From Roseburia sp. (lineage in GTDB: Bacteria; Bacillota; Clostridia; Lachnospirales; Lachnospiraceae), in the NCBI GenBank assembly GCA_023662875.1, contig JAMPIG010000001.1, positions 66,640 to 128,392 of the forward strand: a DNA stretch of 61,753 nt, read 5' to 3'. Made by a program: the position numbers and the translations under genes. The notes under the pieces are model-generated. The model saw only the letters and a program-made list of their open reading frames with translations. It was not told the origin of the DNA and did not search any database. This document shows positions 16,630-24,495 of the stretch, one piece after another (positions within the stretch are counted from its first letter, which is position 1; the number at the start of each line of letters is the position of its first letter).

Positions 16630-17556
16630 TCAACGCGGTGCCGCATCCCGCATCAGATACAGGCGGATGCTGAGCAGCTCGGTGTACTCCGGGCTTTCCG
16701 GGGAACTGACCGCAACGCTCCCGGCGCTGACGGCGGCGTATAGATCCCGGCCTTCCAGGCTTTGATAGAAATCGAGACGGCCGCCCTTCCCGGAAAAACC
16801 GTCTGTTTCTTTCGGGATGGAGTCTTCCACGATCGGAATGGAGGGATTTTCTTCTTCTCCGGAGAGAGAAGGGGCTTCCCGAACTTCCAGGAGAAGCTCT
16901 TCGCTGAAAAACAGAGAAAAGGAGTCGCCCGGGGGGAGGGAATCGGCGTAGTCGGCAAGCAGGATCGGCAGAGTCTCCTCGGCCTGATATCCGGCTGGCT
17001 GAGCGCAGACGATAAAGGCGTCCAGCACCTGGCCGGTCAGGGCGTTGAGAATCAGGGCGGCTTCCAGCTCCTGGCTGCGCAGGGTAATGCTCCAGTAGCT
17101 GTACAGGGGGTTTGGTTCCGTTTCTCCTTCCTCTGGAATTGTCCAGAGGTAACAGTCCGTCTTATATTCGGACAGCCGGAAATCCGCCGCCGAGAGTCGG
17201 GGCATAAAAAATTCTTCCAGCCAGTTCCTGGCTTCCTCCAGGGCCTCCGGCATGGAAAGCTGCCCGGGGAGGGGGTCATGAAGAACCGCCTCGGTTCGAT
17301 TTTCCAGATCCTCCGCAAACCGCGGGAGAGGATCCTCCTGCGTAAAAAGGGCAGCCGCAAGGGATTCTGCGGCTGATACGCCGCTCTGGGAAGAAACTGG
17401 AATGGAGATGCGCCCACTGTCAGTCAGGAGGTCTTCGGCCTCTCGGGACAGCTGCCGCTGAACCAGAAAGAGTCCGCCGAAGGCCGCCGCCAGAGAAAGC
17501 AGAAGTCCCGGAAGATTTTTCAAGACGTCTGTCGATCGGTGAAATGATCTCTTCAT
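16630..17556 (-). CDS. Membrane-anchored protein of two-component operon, unknown function
   Basis: The 308-residue protein has a short cytoplasmic N-terminus, one membrane helix at about 15-32 (LPGLLLSLAAAFGGLFLVQ), and an extracytoplasmic domain of about 275 residues with no family match I recognise. YWSITLRSQELEAALILNALTGQVLDAFI resembles a PepSY-like strand pattern, but weakly. Its start overlaps the histidine kinase stop by 4 bp, so it is co-translated and is a good candidate accessory or target of that kinase. The 252 bp between it and the next gene contain no gene I can support. Confidence 0.7.
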   Translation of the reverse strand: MKRSFHRSTDVLKNLPGLLLSLAAAFGGLFLVQRQLSREAEDLLTDSGRISIPVSSQSGVSAAESLAAALFTQEDPLPRFAEDLENRTEAVLHDPLPGQLSMPEALEEARNWLEEFFMPRLSAADFRLSEYKTDCYLWTIPEEGETEPNPLYSYWSITLRSQELEAALILNALTGQVLDAFIVCAQPAGYQAEETLPILLADYADSLPPGDSFSLFFSEELLLEVREAPSLSGEEENPSIPIVEDSIPKETDGFSGKGGRLDFYQSLEGRDLYAAVSAGSVAVSSPESPEYTELLSIRLYLMRDAAPR

Positions 17557-19385
17557 AAAATCCCTGCCTTTCCCGCCGCGGATTCTGCCGCGCCGTCCGT
17601 CCCGGGTCCTTCTTCCGCAGAGCCTGCCTCTGTTTTTTCTTCGTTTTCCGCCGCCTCCGAATTTTCTTCGACAGCTTCTTCTCCGGCGTACTCCGCCGCG
17701 TAAGCCAGCAGGAAGCTGACCTCTGTGCCGACTCCCTTTTGGCTTTGAAAAGTGAGGCTGCCTCCGTGGAGCCTTGCGATCCGCTCCGCCAGCGCCAGTC
17801 CCAGACCGGCGCCGTGCTGCCTGCGGGAGCGGGCCTTATCTATCATATAAAAGGCGTCTGTAATACGGGACAGCTCTTCGGCCTCCATTCCGCAGCCGTT
17901 GTCGCTGACCCGGATCCGATAACCTTCGGTTTCCCTTTGACCGTTCATGTGAATCCGACTGCCTCCCGACTTTAAGGAATTGTCAACCAGATTCAGCAAC
18001 AGGGTCTTAAGCAGGTCGTATTCCGCCAGAATCTCCGCCTGTTCGGCCTGCAGCAGAAATTCCGCATGGTATTGGGGAAAGAGCGGGGCTAGACTGTCCG
18101 CCGTATCCTGAAGCAGCTCCCGTGCCGACATCTGTATCAGGGGAAAGTCCTGCTTTTCCAGCAGGAAAAGATCCATCAGCTTTCGGGAGAGGGCCTCCAG
18201 GCGCATCCCCTCGTTCCATATATGCCAGGACGCTTTTTTCAGCTCTTTCCGAGGCAGCTCTCTCTGATAGATGGTATCCGCATAGCCGATGATTGACGTC
18301 AGGGGCGTCTTCAGCTCGTGGGCCAGATTGGCGGCAAAATCTTCCTTTTCCCGGGCGGACTTCGCCAGCTGGCTGACCTTTTCCTCCACCGCCTCCGCCA
18401 TATCGTTCAAGCTGGCGGCCAGATCTCCGACTTCGCCGCCGGCGTTCAGGGAGAGACGCTCCCCGTAATCGCCCTCCGCCATCCGGCGCGCGGCGCGGGA
18501 CATCCGCTTCAGCGGCCCCGTCAGCAGGGCGGATAAGATTCCCAGCAGAGCGGCAGCCACCGTCACGGCGATCAGATAGCAGCGAAAAAAATATTGCCGC
18601 AGGGTTCGCTGGCTGTTCAGAGTCTTGCTGATATCCCACTGTGTAACGAAGCAGAAGCGCTGGAACTCACGGGCATCCGCCGTAAGGGAATCGGGGAGCT
18701 CCGCAGTATCAGACGGAGGGGAATCGGGAAGTTCCGCGGTATCCGCCGGAAGGGAATCGGGGAGTTCCGCAGTATCAGACGGAGGGGAATCGGGAAGCTC
18801 CGCGGCATCCGCCGGAAGGGAATCGGGGAGTTCTGCGATCTCAGCCGCAAGAGGGTCGGGGAGCTTCGACAGCCCGGATTCTGTCCCTCCTTCCCGGTTC
18901 AGGACGCTTCCCACCAGGATAAAACCGCCCTCCGCCGTTGGGAAGAATTGATAGGTATGGGCGTCCTCGGACAGCTTGTCCAGAAAGGAAGGATCAAAGT
19001 CCGGCAGCGCCGAGAAAAGGAGCTGGTGATCCTCCGTAAAAAAGGCGGCCGGTACGCCCAGCTCTGAGGACAGAACGCTGAAAAAGGAATTTTCGCTTTC
19101 GGTCTCCGGCGAAACCGGAAGGCTGGGAGAGGATTGCCAGATCAGGAAGGACTGGCTGTCCGAGGCCGGATTGTCCTTCGCGCCGATCAGAAAGGTTACG
19201 TCCGAATAGGACAGCATGGCGGACTGCACGGTAAACTTGTCATATTGATATTGCTTCAGGGCGAAATCCGTTTCCCGGGCCATGCTGCTCTCCAGGGAAT
19301 AATGCAGCAGAAAATAGCCCGACACGGAAAAGGCCGTTCCGAAAGCCAGCATCCCGAACAGGAAAATTTTCGTAAACAGGCGCAT
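17553..19385 (-). CDS. Sensor histidine kinase with 11-residue repeats in its extracytoplasmic domain
   Basis: This 610-residue kinase has a membrane helix at about 5-28, an extracytoplasmic domain of about 235 residues, a second helix at about 268-290, and a HAMP domain. The HisKA site has His356 in NLAHELKTPLTSIIGYAD. The ATPase domain has NLVDNSLKSGG, VSDNGCGM and RQHGAGLGLALAERI. The C-terminal tail (about 565-610) is acidic and of low complexity. Residues 175-240 are six tandem repeats of the LPDSLPADTAE type next to the second helix. It starts 1 bp after the response regulator and overlaps the next gene by 4 bp. Confidence 0.93.
   Translation of the reverse strand: MRLFTKIFLFGMLAFGTAFSVSGYFLLHYSLESSMARETDFALKQYQYDKFTVQSAMLSYSDVTFLIGAKDNPASDSQSFLIWQSSPSLPVSPETESENSFFSVLSSELGVPAAFFTEDHQLLFSALPDFDPSFLDKLSEDAHTYQFFPTAEGGFILVGSVLNREGGTESGLSKLPDPLAAEIAELPDSLPADAAELPDSPPSDTAELPDSLPADTAELPDSPPSDTAELPDSLTADAREFQRFCFVTQWDISKTLNSQRTLRQYFFRCYLIAVTVAAALLGILSALLTGPLKRMSRAARRMAEGDYGERLSLNAGGEVGDLAASLNDMAEAVEEKVSQLAKSAREKEDFAANLAHELKTPLTSIIGYADTIYQRELPRKELKKASWHIWNEGMRLEALSRKLMDLFLLEKQDFPLIQMSARELLQDTADSLAPLFPQYHAEFLLQAEQAEILAEYDLLKTLLLNLVDNSLKSGGSRIHMNGQRETEGYRIRVSDNGCGMEAEELSRITDAFYMIDKARSRRQHGAGLGLALAERIARLHGGSLTFQSQKGVGTEVSFLLAYAAEYAGEEAVEENSEAAENEEKTEAGSAEEGPGTDGAAESAAGKAGIL
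18666..18863 (-). repeat. Six tandem 33-bp repeats within the histidine kinase gene
   Basis: The repeats encode LPDPLAAEIAE, LPDSLPADAAE, LPDSPPSDTAE, LPDSLPADTAE, LPDSPPSDTAE and LPDSLTADARE. Two types alternate, which points to a 66-bp higher-order unit and expansion by slippage or unequal exchange. All changes keep the reading frame. Confidence 0.9.
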
Positions 19386-19386
19386 A

Positions 19387-20040
19387 TCAATCCTCCAGTC
19401 GATAACCTATGCGAAATATGGTTTTGATCCGTTCCTCCCAGCCCAGCTTTTTCCGCAGACGCTGAATATGGGAATCCAGCGTTCTGGTCTCGCCGACAAA
19501 AGGTTCCTTCCAGACCGCTTCATAGAGCCGATCCCGGTAGAGAGCGATGTTTTTATGGCGCATCAGCTCCAGGAGCAGGTCGAACTCCTTTGCGGTAAGC
19601 ATAACCGGAACTCCTGCCCTGGTAACCTGCCGGGAATCAGGCCGGACGACGACGTCTCCCAACCGCAGCTCCCTGTCGGGGACGGTTCCCCGCCGCAGAA
19701 CAGCTTCCACCCGGGCCAGAAGCTCGCCGATCTGGAAGGGCTTGCCGAGGTAATCGTCCGCCCCGGCCTTCAGTCCACGGATTCGCTCCGATACGTCCCC
19801 CTTGGCGGTCAGAAAGATTACCGGTGTACCGGAGGGCTTTATGGACTCCAGGAGATCATAACCGTCCAGCCCGGGCAGCATGATATCCAGCAGCACCAGG
19901 TCAAAGGGTTCCCGGTTGAACAACTGCAGCCCCGTCAGACCGTCCCAGGCGCAGATACAGCGATAGCCCTCCTCCCGCAGATGGAAACAGAGCAGCTCAG
20001 CAATAGCCTCATCATCTTCTACGATCAGAATAGCTCTCAT
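19387..20040 (-). CDS. OmpR-family response regulator
   Basis: The 217-residue regulator has a receiver domain (acidic pocket VEDD at 8-10, phospho-acceptor Asp52 in VLLDIMLPGLDGY, the FLTAK lysine, and GADDYLGKPF). Its winged-helix DNA-binding domain has LTAKEFDLLLELMRH and ETRTLDSHIQRLRKKLG, followed by FRIGYRLED. It is the first gene of a minus-strand operon with the histidine kinase. The 325 bp upstream are divergent to the repeat protein at 20366. Confidence 0.95.
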   Translation of the reverse strand: MRAILIVEDDEAIAELLCFHLREEGYRCICAWDGLTGLQLFNREPFDLVLLDIMLPGLDGYDLLESIKPSGTPVIFLTAKGDVSERIRGLKAGADDYLGKPFQIGELLARVEAVLRRGTVPDRELRLGDVVVRPDSRQVTRAGVPVMLTAKEFDLLLELMRHKNIALYRDRLYEAVWKEPFVGETRTLDSHIQRLRKKLGWEERIKTIFRIGYRLED

Positions 20041-20143
20041 AAAGAGTACCTCCCGTTCCCCGTTTCGGCTCGGAAATTGCGCTTTTGGAGTCTGAGGAAT
20101 TGCCGGGGATAATAGCTTGAATCACTTTTTGATTCATGACAGG

Positions 20144-20172
20144 TGAAACAGATTGCTGTTTCATTTTGTTTT
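20144..20172 (+). terminator. Hairpin with T tract in the divergent intergenic region
   Basis: TGAAACAG (20144-20151) pairs with CTGTTTCA (20156-20163) around ATTG, and TTTTGTTTT follows. A weaker hairpin (GAATCA/TGATTC) lies just upstream. It has terminator form on the plus strand, but no plus-strand gene ends here. It could be a leader hairpin for the response regulator on the other strand. The rest of 20041-20295 shows no gene. Confidence 0.5.
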
Positions 20173-20295
20173 ATGATACACATAAAAAAGCGGGAATGCA
20201 ACATTTTTTACCTTCACGCAGGCGGTGACGCGATGAAGAACGGCCAGGTTTCCAGGAAAATCAAAACGTAGGTGCAAAAAATTATATTTTAACGA

Positions 20296-20324
20296 TTGAC
20301 AAGAGAAATCAAATATGATACTGT
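20296..20324 (+). promoter_or_regulatory. Promoter of the coiled-coil repeat gene
   Basis: TTGACA (20296-20301) is followed after 17 bp by TACTGT (20319-20324), with TGA just before it as an extended -10. The ATG is about 40 bp downstream. Confidence 0.65.
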
Positions 20325-20365
20325 ATAGGCAGAGAAGAGAAGGGAACTGATAAAGGGGAGAAACA

Positions 20366-20887
20366 ATGTTAGAAGAGCGGGATATCAATGTATTACAAAA
20401 AATGATGGAGTCTGTTTTCGATGCGAAGATGGAAGTTCTGCTGGACTCCAGGATAGGAGAGTCGGAGGCGAAGATGGAAGCTCTGCTGGACTCCAGGATA
20501 GGAAAGTCGGAGGCGAAGATGGAGGCTCTGCTGGACTCCAGGATAGGAGAGTCGGAGGCGAAGATGGAGGCTCTGCTGGACTCCAGGATAGGAGAGTCGG
20601 AGGCGAAAATGGAAGCTCTGCTGGACTCCAGGATAGGAGAGTCGGAGGCGAAGATGGAGGCTCTGCTGGACTCCAGAATCGGAGAGTCCGAAAATCTTCT
20701 TCTGGAGGAGATGGACAGGATGCAGACAAATCTATCGAAACGTATGGATAGGATGGAGGCGCGTTTAGACTCTGTGGAGCATGAGGTAAGCGCCTGTAAG
20801 CTGGAAGCGGGAACTCTTGAATTGCTCCTGAAAAGGACGGATGCGCTGGAGAGCCAGATGGAAGAGGTAAAGGCGAGAATCGCCTGA
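20366..20887 (+). CDS. Coiled-coil protein built of 15-residue tandem repeats
   Basis: The 173-residue acidic protein has a short head (1-19) and six almost identical copies of AKMEALLDSRIGESE (20-109). A different helical tail (about 110-173) resembles a leucine-zipper-like coil (MDRMQTNLSKRMDRMEARLDS). There is no signal peptide or membrane helix, so it is probably cytoplasmic. Fifteen residues in four turns corresponds to a nearly straight or slightly right-handed coiled coil. Its own promoter, an AAAGGGGAGAAAC binding site and a downstream terminator make it a monocistronic gene. The function is unknown. Confidence 0.88.
   Translation: MLEERDINVLQKMMESVFDAKMEVLLDSRIGESEAKMEALLDSRIGKSEAKMEALLDSRIGESEAKMEALLDSRIGESEAKMEALLDSRIGESEAKMEALLDSRIGESENLLLEEMDRMQTNLSKRMDRMEARLDSVEHEVSACKLEAGTLELLLKRTDALESQMEEVKARIA
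20423..20692 (+). repeat. Six tandem 45-bp repeats
   Basis: Six units of exactly 45 bp encode AKMEALLDSRIGESE with very few substitutions. The nucleotide identity between copies points to recent expansion or gene conversion, and copy number probably varies between strains. Confidence 0.92.
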
Positions 20888-20920
20888 CTGTCTGTCATCG
20901 GAAAATGTAATATGCGTTTA

Positions 20921-20953
20921 AAAAAGTCATGGATGGTTTCTCCGTGACTTTTT
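20921..20953 (+). terminator. Terminator of the repeat gene
   Basis: A 13-bp stem (20921-20933 with 20941-20953, one G-U pair) encloses a 7-nt loop. The stem starts AAAAAGTCA and ends TGACTTTTT. Confidence 0.8.
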
Positions 20954-21004
20954 CCTTGAGTCGGATTTCCGCTGAATTTTTCCGGCGAAAAACTGAAAAT
21001 TCTA

Positions 21005-21046
21005 TGGAAAAGCTGGAAGTTGTATGTTATAATGTAAGGGCTTACA
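21005..21046 (+). promoter_or_regulatory. Promoter and palindromic operator candidate of the uronate operon
   Basis: TGGAAA (21005-21010), 17 bp, TATAAT (21028-21033) with an upstream TG at 21025 forms a strong promoter. Directly at the expected start is the palindrome TGTAAGGGCTTACA (21033-21046), well placed for a repressor. No regulator gene for the operon is in the window. Confidence 0.65.
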
Positions 21047-21083
21047 AGGTTCGGTATCATTTTCGGAAGGAGAGGTAGGAGCA

Positions 21084-21944
21084 GTGGAACTTAGAACAGC
21101 AGTATCCCCAAGAGATGTAAAGCATTATACGACAGAGCGTCTAAGAGAGGAATTCCTGATTCAGAATCTTTTTGTACCTGGTGAGATCAAGCTGGTGTAC
21201 AGTCATATCGACAGGATTATCACAGGTGCCGCGGTGCCTGTGGAGCCGATGGCGCTGACGGCGGGCGAAGAGCTTCGGGCGGAATATTTCTGTCAGAGGA
21301 GAGAGCTTGGCGTAATCAATATCGGAGGAGCGGGAACCATTGCCGTAGACGGAAAAGTATTCCGGGTGGGTTTTAAGGAGGCTATGTATATCGGCATGGG
21401 TTCCAGGGAGATCGTTTTTGACAGCGAGAATCCGTCCTGTCCGGCGAAGTTTTATCTGAATTCCGCCCCGGCGCACAGAACCTGTCCCACTGTCCTGATT
21501 AAGCCGGAGGGAACTCCTGAGGAGGGAGTGGTAATTGTGAAGCCGGAGAACAAGGTGGAGCTTGGCTCTCTGGAGGACGCGAACCACAGGGTGATCTGTA
21601 AATATATTCTGCCCGGACAGGTGGAGAGCTGCCAGCTGGAGATGGGGATGACGAAGCTGGAGCCCGGCAGTGTCTGGAATACAATGCCCTGCCATACACA
21701 TGACAGGCGGATGGAGGTTTATCTGTACTTTGAGATGCCGGAGGACGCCTTTGTGATGCATTATATGGGTGAGCCGGACGAGACCCGTCATATTGTCATG
21801 CGGAACGAGGAGGCTGTGATTTCCCCCAGCTGGTCGATTCATTCCGGCTGCGGCTCCAGAGCTTATACCTTTATCTGGGGCATGGTAGGGGAAAATCAGG
21901 ATTTCGACGATATGGACGGCATAGCGATGAAGGATCTGAGATAA
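21084..21944 (+). CDS. kduI: 5-keto-4-deoxyuronate (DKI) isomerase
   Basis: The 286-residue enzyme converts 5-keto-4-deoxyuronate, released from unsaturated pectin or glycosaminoglycan oligosaccharides, to 2,5-diketo-3-deoxygluconate. The KduI cupin-like sequence is clear: RREFGVINIGG-type segment, YIGMGSREIVFDSENP, and the metal-binding NTMPCHTHDRRMEVYLYFE. The start is GTG with GGAAGGAGAGGTAGGA upstream. It is the first gene of a five-gene catabolic operon. Confidence 0.96.
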   Translation: MELRTAVSPRDVKHYTTERLREEFLIQNLFVPGEIKLVYSHIDRIITGAAVPVEPMALTAGEELRAEYFCQRRELGVINIGGAGTIAVDGKVFRVGFKEAMYIGMGSREIVFDSENPSCPAKFYLNSAPAHRTCPTVLIKPEGTPEEGVVIVKPENKVELGSLEDANHRVICKYILPGQVESCQLEMGMTKLEPGSVWNTMPCHTHDRRMEVYLYFEMPEDAFVMHYMGEPDETRHIVMRNEEAVISPSWSIHSGCGSRAYTFIWGMVGENQDFDDMDGIAMKDLR

Positions 21945-21982
21945 GATTTAAAAATTTTATATAAAGAAAAGGAGATCATATC

Positions 21983-22789
21983 ATGGGAAATTTCGTAAAC
22001 AACTTTTCGCTGGAGGGTAAGGTAGCTCTTGTAACAGGCGCTTCTTACGGAATCGGTTTCGCGATCGCGTCCGCGTATGCGGAGGCAGGCGCTACCATCG
22101 TCTTCAACGATATCAAACAGGAGCTTGTGGATAAGGGTCTGGCGGCTTATGCTGAAAAAGGGATCAAGGCTCACGGCTATGTGTGCGACGTGACGGATGA
22201 GGCCGCTGTAAACGCTATGGTGGCAAAGATCGAGGAGGAAGTCGGCGTTATCGATGTTCTGGTGAACAATGCGGGAATCATCAAGAGAATCCCGATGCTG
22301 GAGATGACGGCGGAGCAGTTCCGCCAGGTAATCGACGTAGACCTGAACGCGCCGTTTATCGTATCAAAGGCAGTGATCCCTTCCATGATTAAGAAAGGCC
22401 ATGGCAAGATTATCAACATCTGCTCCATGATGTCCGAGCTGGGGCGCGAGACCGTATCCGCATACGCGGCGGCAAAGGGCGGTCTGAAGATGCTGACGAA
22501 GAATATCTGTTCCGAGTACGGCCAGTATAACATCCAGTGTAACGGTATCGGGCCCGGCTATATCGAGACGCCCCAGACAGCGCCTCTCCGCGAGATCCAG
22601 CCCGACGGCAGCAGGCATCCTTTCGATCAGTTTATCTGCGCGAAGACTCCCGCGAACAGATGGCTGAAGGCGGAGGAGCTGGCAGGCCCCGCTGTATTCC
22701 TGGCTTCCGACGCTTCCGACGCGGTGAACGGACACATTCTCTATGTGGATGGCGGTATTCTGGCTTATATCGGGAAGCAGCCGGAATAA
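21983..22789 (+). CDS. kduD: Short-chain dehydrogenase, KduD/gluconate 5-dehydrogenase type
   Basis: The 268-residue NAD(P)-dependent SDR has TGASYGIG for cofactor binding, NNAG, and the catalytic YAAAK. Position after kduI and the GPGYIETPQTAPLRE segment fit the dehydrogenase that reduces 2,5-diketo-3-deoxygluconate to 2-keto-3-deoxygluconate. Gluconate 5-dehydrogenase (IdnO) and the streptococcal DhuD are close relatives and cannot be excluded. An AAAGGAGATC site precedes the ATG. Confidence 0.88.
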   Translation: MGNFVNNFSLEGKVALVTGASYGIGFAIASAYAEAGATIVFNDIKQELVDKGLAAYAEKGIKAHGYVCDVTDEAAVNAMVAKIEEEVGVIDVLVNNAGIIKRIPMLEMTAEQFRQVIDVDLNAPFIVSKAVIPSMIKKGHGKIINICSMMSELGRETVSAYAAAKGGLKMLTKNICSEYGQYNIQCNGIGPGYIETPQTAPLREIQPDGSRHPFDQFICAKTPANRWLKAEELAGPAVFLASDASDAVNGHILYVDGGILAYIGKQPE

Positions 22790-22812
22790 GTGTAAGAAAG
22801 GAATCGAAGAAA

Positions 22813-23451
22813 ATGAAAATTGCTTTGATTAACGAAAACAGCCAGGCGGCGAAGAACGAGATGATCTGCAGCACGCTGAAAAAGGTTGTGGAGCCCATGG
22901 GGCACGAGGTCTTTAATTATGGGATGTGCGGGGCGGAGGATCCGCATTCCCTGACCTATGTGCAGAACGGAATCCTTGCGGCTGTGCTGTTGAATTCCGG
23001 CGCTGCGGATTATTGTATCACAGGCTGCGGTACGGGAGAGGGAGCCATGCTGGCGTGCAATTCCTTCCCCAGGGTACTCTGCGGACACATTGAATCCCCT
23101 TTGGACGCCTATTTGTTTTCCCAGGTGAACGACGGAAACTGTGTGGCGCTTCCCTTTGCCGAGAATTTCGGGTGGGGCGGGGAGCTGAATCTGCAGTATA
23201 TTTTTGAAAAGCTGTTCTGCACCCCCGGAGGCGGCGGATATCCGCCCGAGCGCGTGGAGCCGGAGCAGCGAAACAAGAAGATTCTGGATCAGGTAAAGGA
23301 AGTGACGCATACGGATATGGTCACCATCCTGAAAAATCTTGACAGGGAGCTTGTAAAGGGAGCTCTGGCAGGCGATCGTTTCCGGGAATATTTCTTCGCA
23401 AACTGTAAGCGCGATGAGATTGCGGCGGCGGTAAAGGAAATCATAGTGTGA
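22813..23451 (+). CDS. RpiB/LacAB-family sugar isomerase (DhuI-like)
   Basis: The 212-residue protein carries RpiB-family features such as GAADYCITGCGTGEGAMLACN, where the active-site cysteine lies, and GHIESPLDAYLFSQVNDGNC. It is longer than RpiB (about 150) and has a C-terminal helical extension. Proteins of this length in glycosaminoglycan loci (DhuI of streptococci) isomerise 4-deoxy-5-keto-uronate, the same reaction as KduI. Location between kduD and the KDPG aldolase supports that assignment over pentose phosphate metabolism. I chose the ATG with GAAAGGAATCG upstream. Confidence 0.78.
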   Translation: MKIALINENSQAAKNEMICSTLKKVVEPMGHEVFNYGMCGAEDPHSLTYVQNGILAAVLLNSGAADYCITGCGTGEGAMLACNSFPRVLCGHIESPLDAYLFSQVNDGNCVALPFAENFGWGGELNLQYIFEKLFCTPGGGGYPPERVEPEQRNKKILDQVKEVTHTDMVTILKNLDRELVKGALAGDRFREYFFANCKRDEIAAAVKEIIV

Positions 23452-23465
23452 AATGGAGGTATTAT

Positions 23466-24425
23466 ATGAACGCTGTATTAGAGCAGATCAGCAAGATCGG
23501 CATTGTTCCGGTAGTAAAAATTGACAGAGAAGAGGACGCGCTTCCTCTGGCGAAGGCGCTTTGCGCGGGCGGACTTCCCTGCGCGGAGGTAACCTTCCGA
23601 ACCGGCGCGGCGGCGGGAGCGATCCGGATTATGACAGAGAATTTTCCGGATATGTGCGTAGGCGCGGGAACCGTCCTGAACGCGGAGCAGGTTGACGCGG
23701 CTGTGGCGGCGGGAGCGAAGTTTATTGTCAGCCCCGGCCTGAACCCGAAAACCGTACAGTACTGTATTGACAAGGGTGTTCCGATTACGCCCGGAACCTC
23801 CAGCCCTTCCGATATCGAGCAGGCGATCGAGTTCGGACTTGACGTAGTAAAGTTTTTCCCGGCGGAGCAATCCGGCGGCCTGGCGAAGATTAAGGCGATG
23901 GCGGCTCCTTACGTGAACATGAAATTTATGCCGACCGGCGGAGTCAACGCGAAGAATCTGACCAGCTATCTTGACTTCCCGAAGATTATCGCCTGCGGCG
24001 GTTCCTGGATGGTGCCCGGCGACCTGATTAATGAGGGCGCGTGGGACAAGATCGAGCAGCTGACGAGAGAGGCCGTTCAGACGATGCTGGGCTTTGAGCT
24101 GGCGCATATCGGAATTAACGCGGCCAACGAGGAGGAGGCGTTGAAGGTAGCCAACCGCTACGCTTTCCTGTTTGGTATGCCTGCGAAGGTGGGTAACAGC
24201 TCCGTCTTTGCGGGGACGGCGGTAGAGGTGATGAAGAAGCCCGGCAGGGGAACGAACGGACACATCGCGATCCGTACCAACTACATCGAGAGGGCGGTCA
24301 ACTATATGAGTTCGGTTCTCGGCGTAGAGTTTGAAGAGCCCAAGAAAGACGACAAGGGCAAGTACAAGGCGATCTACCTGAAGGAAGAGGTGGGCGGATT
24401 CGCAATTCATCTCATGCAGAAGTAA
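23466..24425 (+). CDS. kdgA: KDPG/KHG aldolase with C-terminal VOC-like domain
   Basis: Residues 1-210 are a class I KDPG aldolase: VPVVKIDREEDA, EVTFRTGAAAGAI, VGAGTVLNAEQV, the Schiff-base lysine in DVVKFFPAE, and MPTGGVN. It cleaves 2-keto-3-deoxy-6-phosphogluconate to pyruvate and glyceraldehyde 3-phosphate. Residues about 212-319 are extra: LAHIGINAANEEEALKVANRYAFLF through FAGTAVEVMK and HIAIRTNYIERAVNYMSSVLG match a VOC/glyoxalase-like half. Standard enzymes end near 210. The start ATG has GGAGG 7 nt upstream. Confidence 0.92.
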   Translation: MNAVLEQISKIGIVPVVKIDREEDALPLAKALCAGGLPCAEVTFRTGAAAGAIRIMTENFPDMCVGAGTVLNAEQVDAAVAAGAKFIVSPGLNPKTVQYCIDKGVPITPGTSSPSDIEQAIEFGLDVVKFFPAEQSGGLAKIKAMAAPYVNMKFMPTGGVNAKNLTSYLDFPKIIACGGSWMVPGDLINEGAWDKIEQLTREAVQTMLGFELAHIGINAANEEEALKVANRYAFLFGMPAKVGNSSVFAGTAVEVMKKPGRGTNGHIAIRTNYIERAVNYMSSVLGVEFEEPKKDDKGKYKAIYLKEEVGGFAIHLMQK

Positions 24426-24495
24426 AGCGAGGGCTGCAGTTTGGCAAGAGCCTGACTGTAAAGAACGAAATCCACAGGGAAAGGAAACAGGAAAA

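Noticed and set aside
18666..18863. Possible CRISPR array (regular 33-bp repeats)
   Set aside because: The units are directly adjacent without spacers, lie in frame inside a histidine kinase gene, and encode a regular peptide repeat.
20161..21060. Long minus-strand open frame of 299 codons
   Set aside because: It is the antisense of the 45-bp repeats, where absence of stops is copied with each unit. It has no ribosome binding site and the plus-strand gene has a promoter, start signal and terminator.
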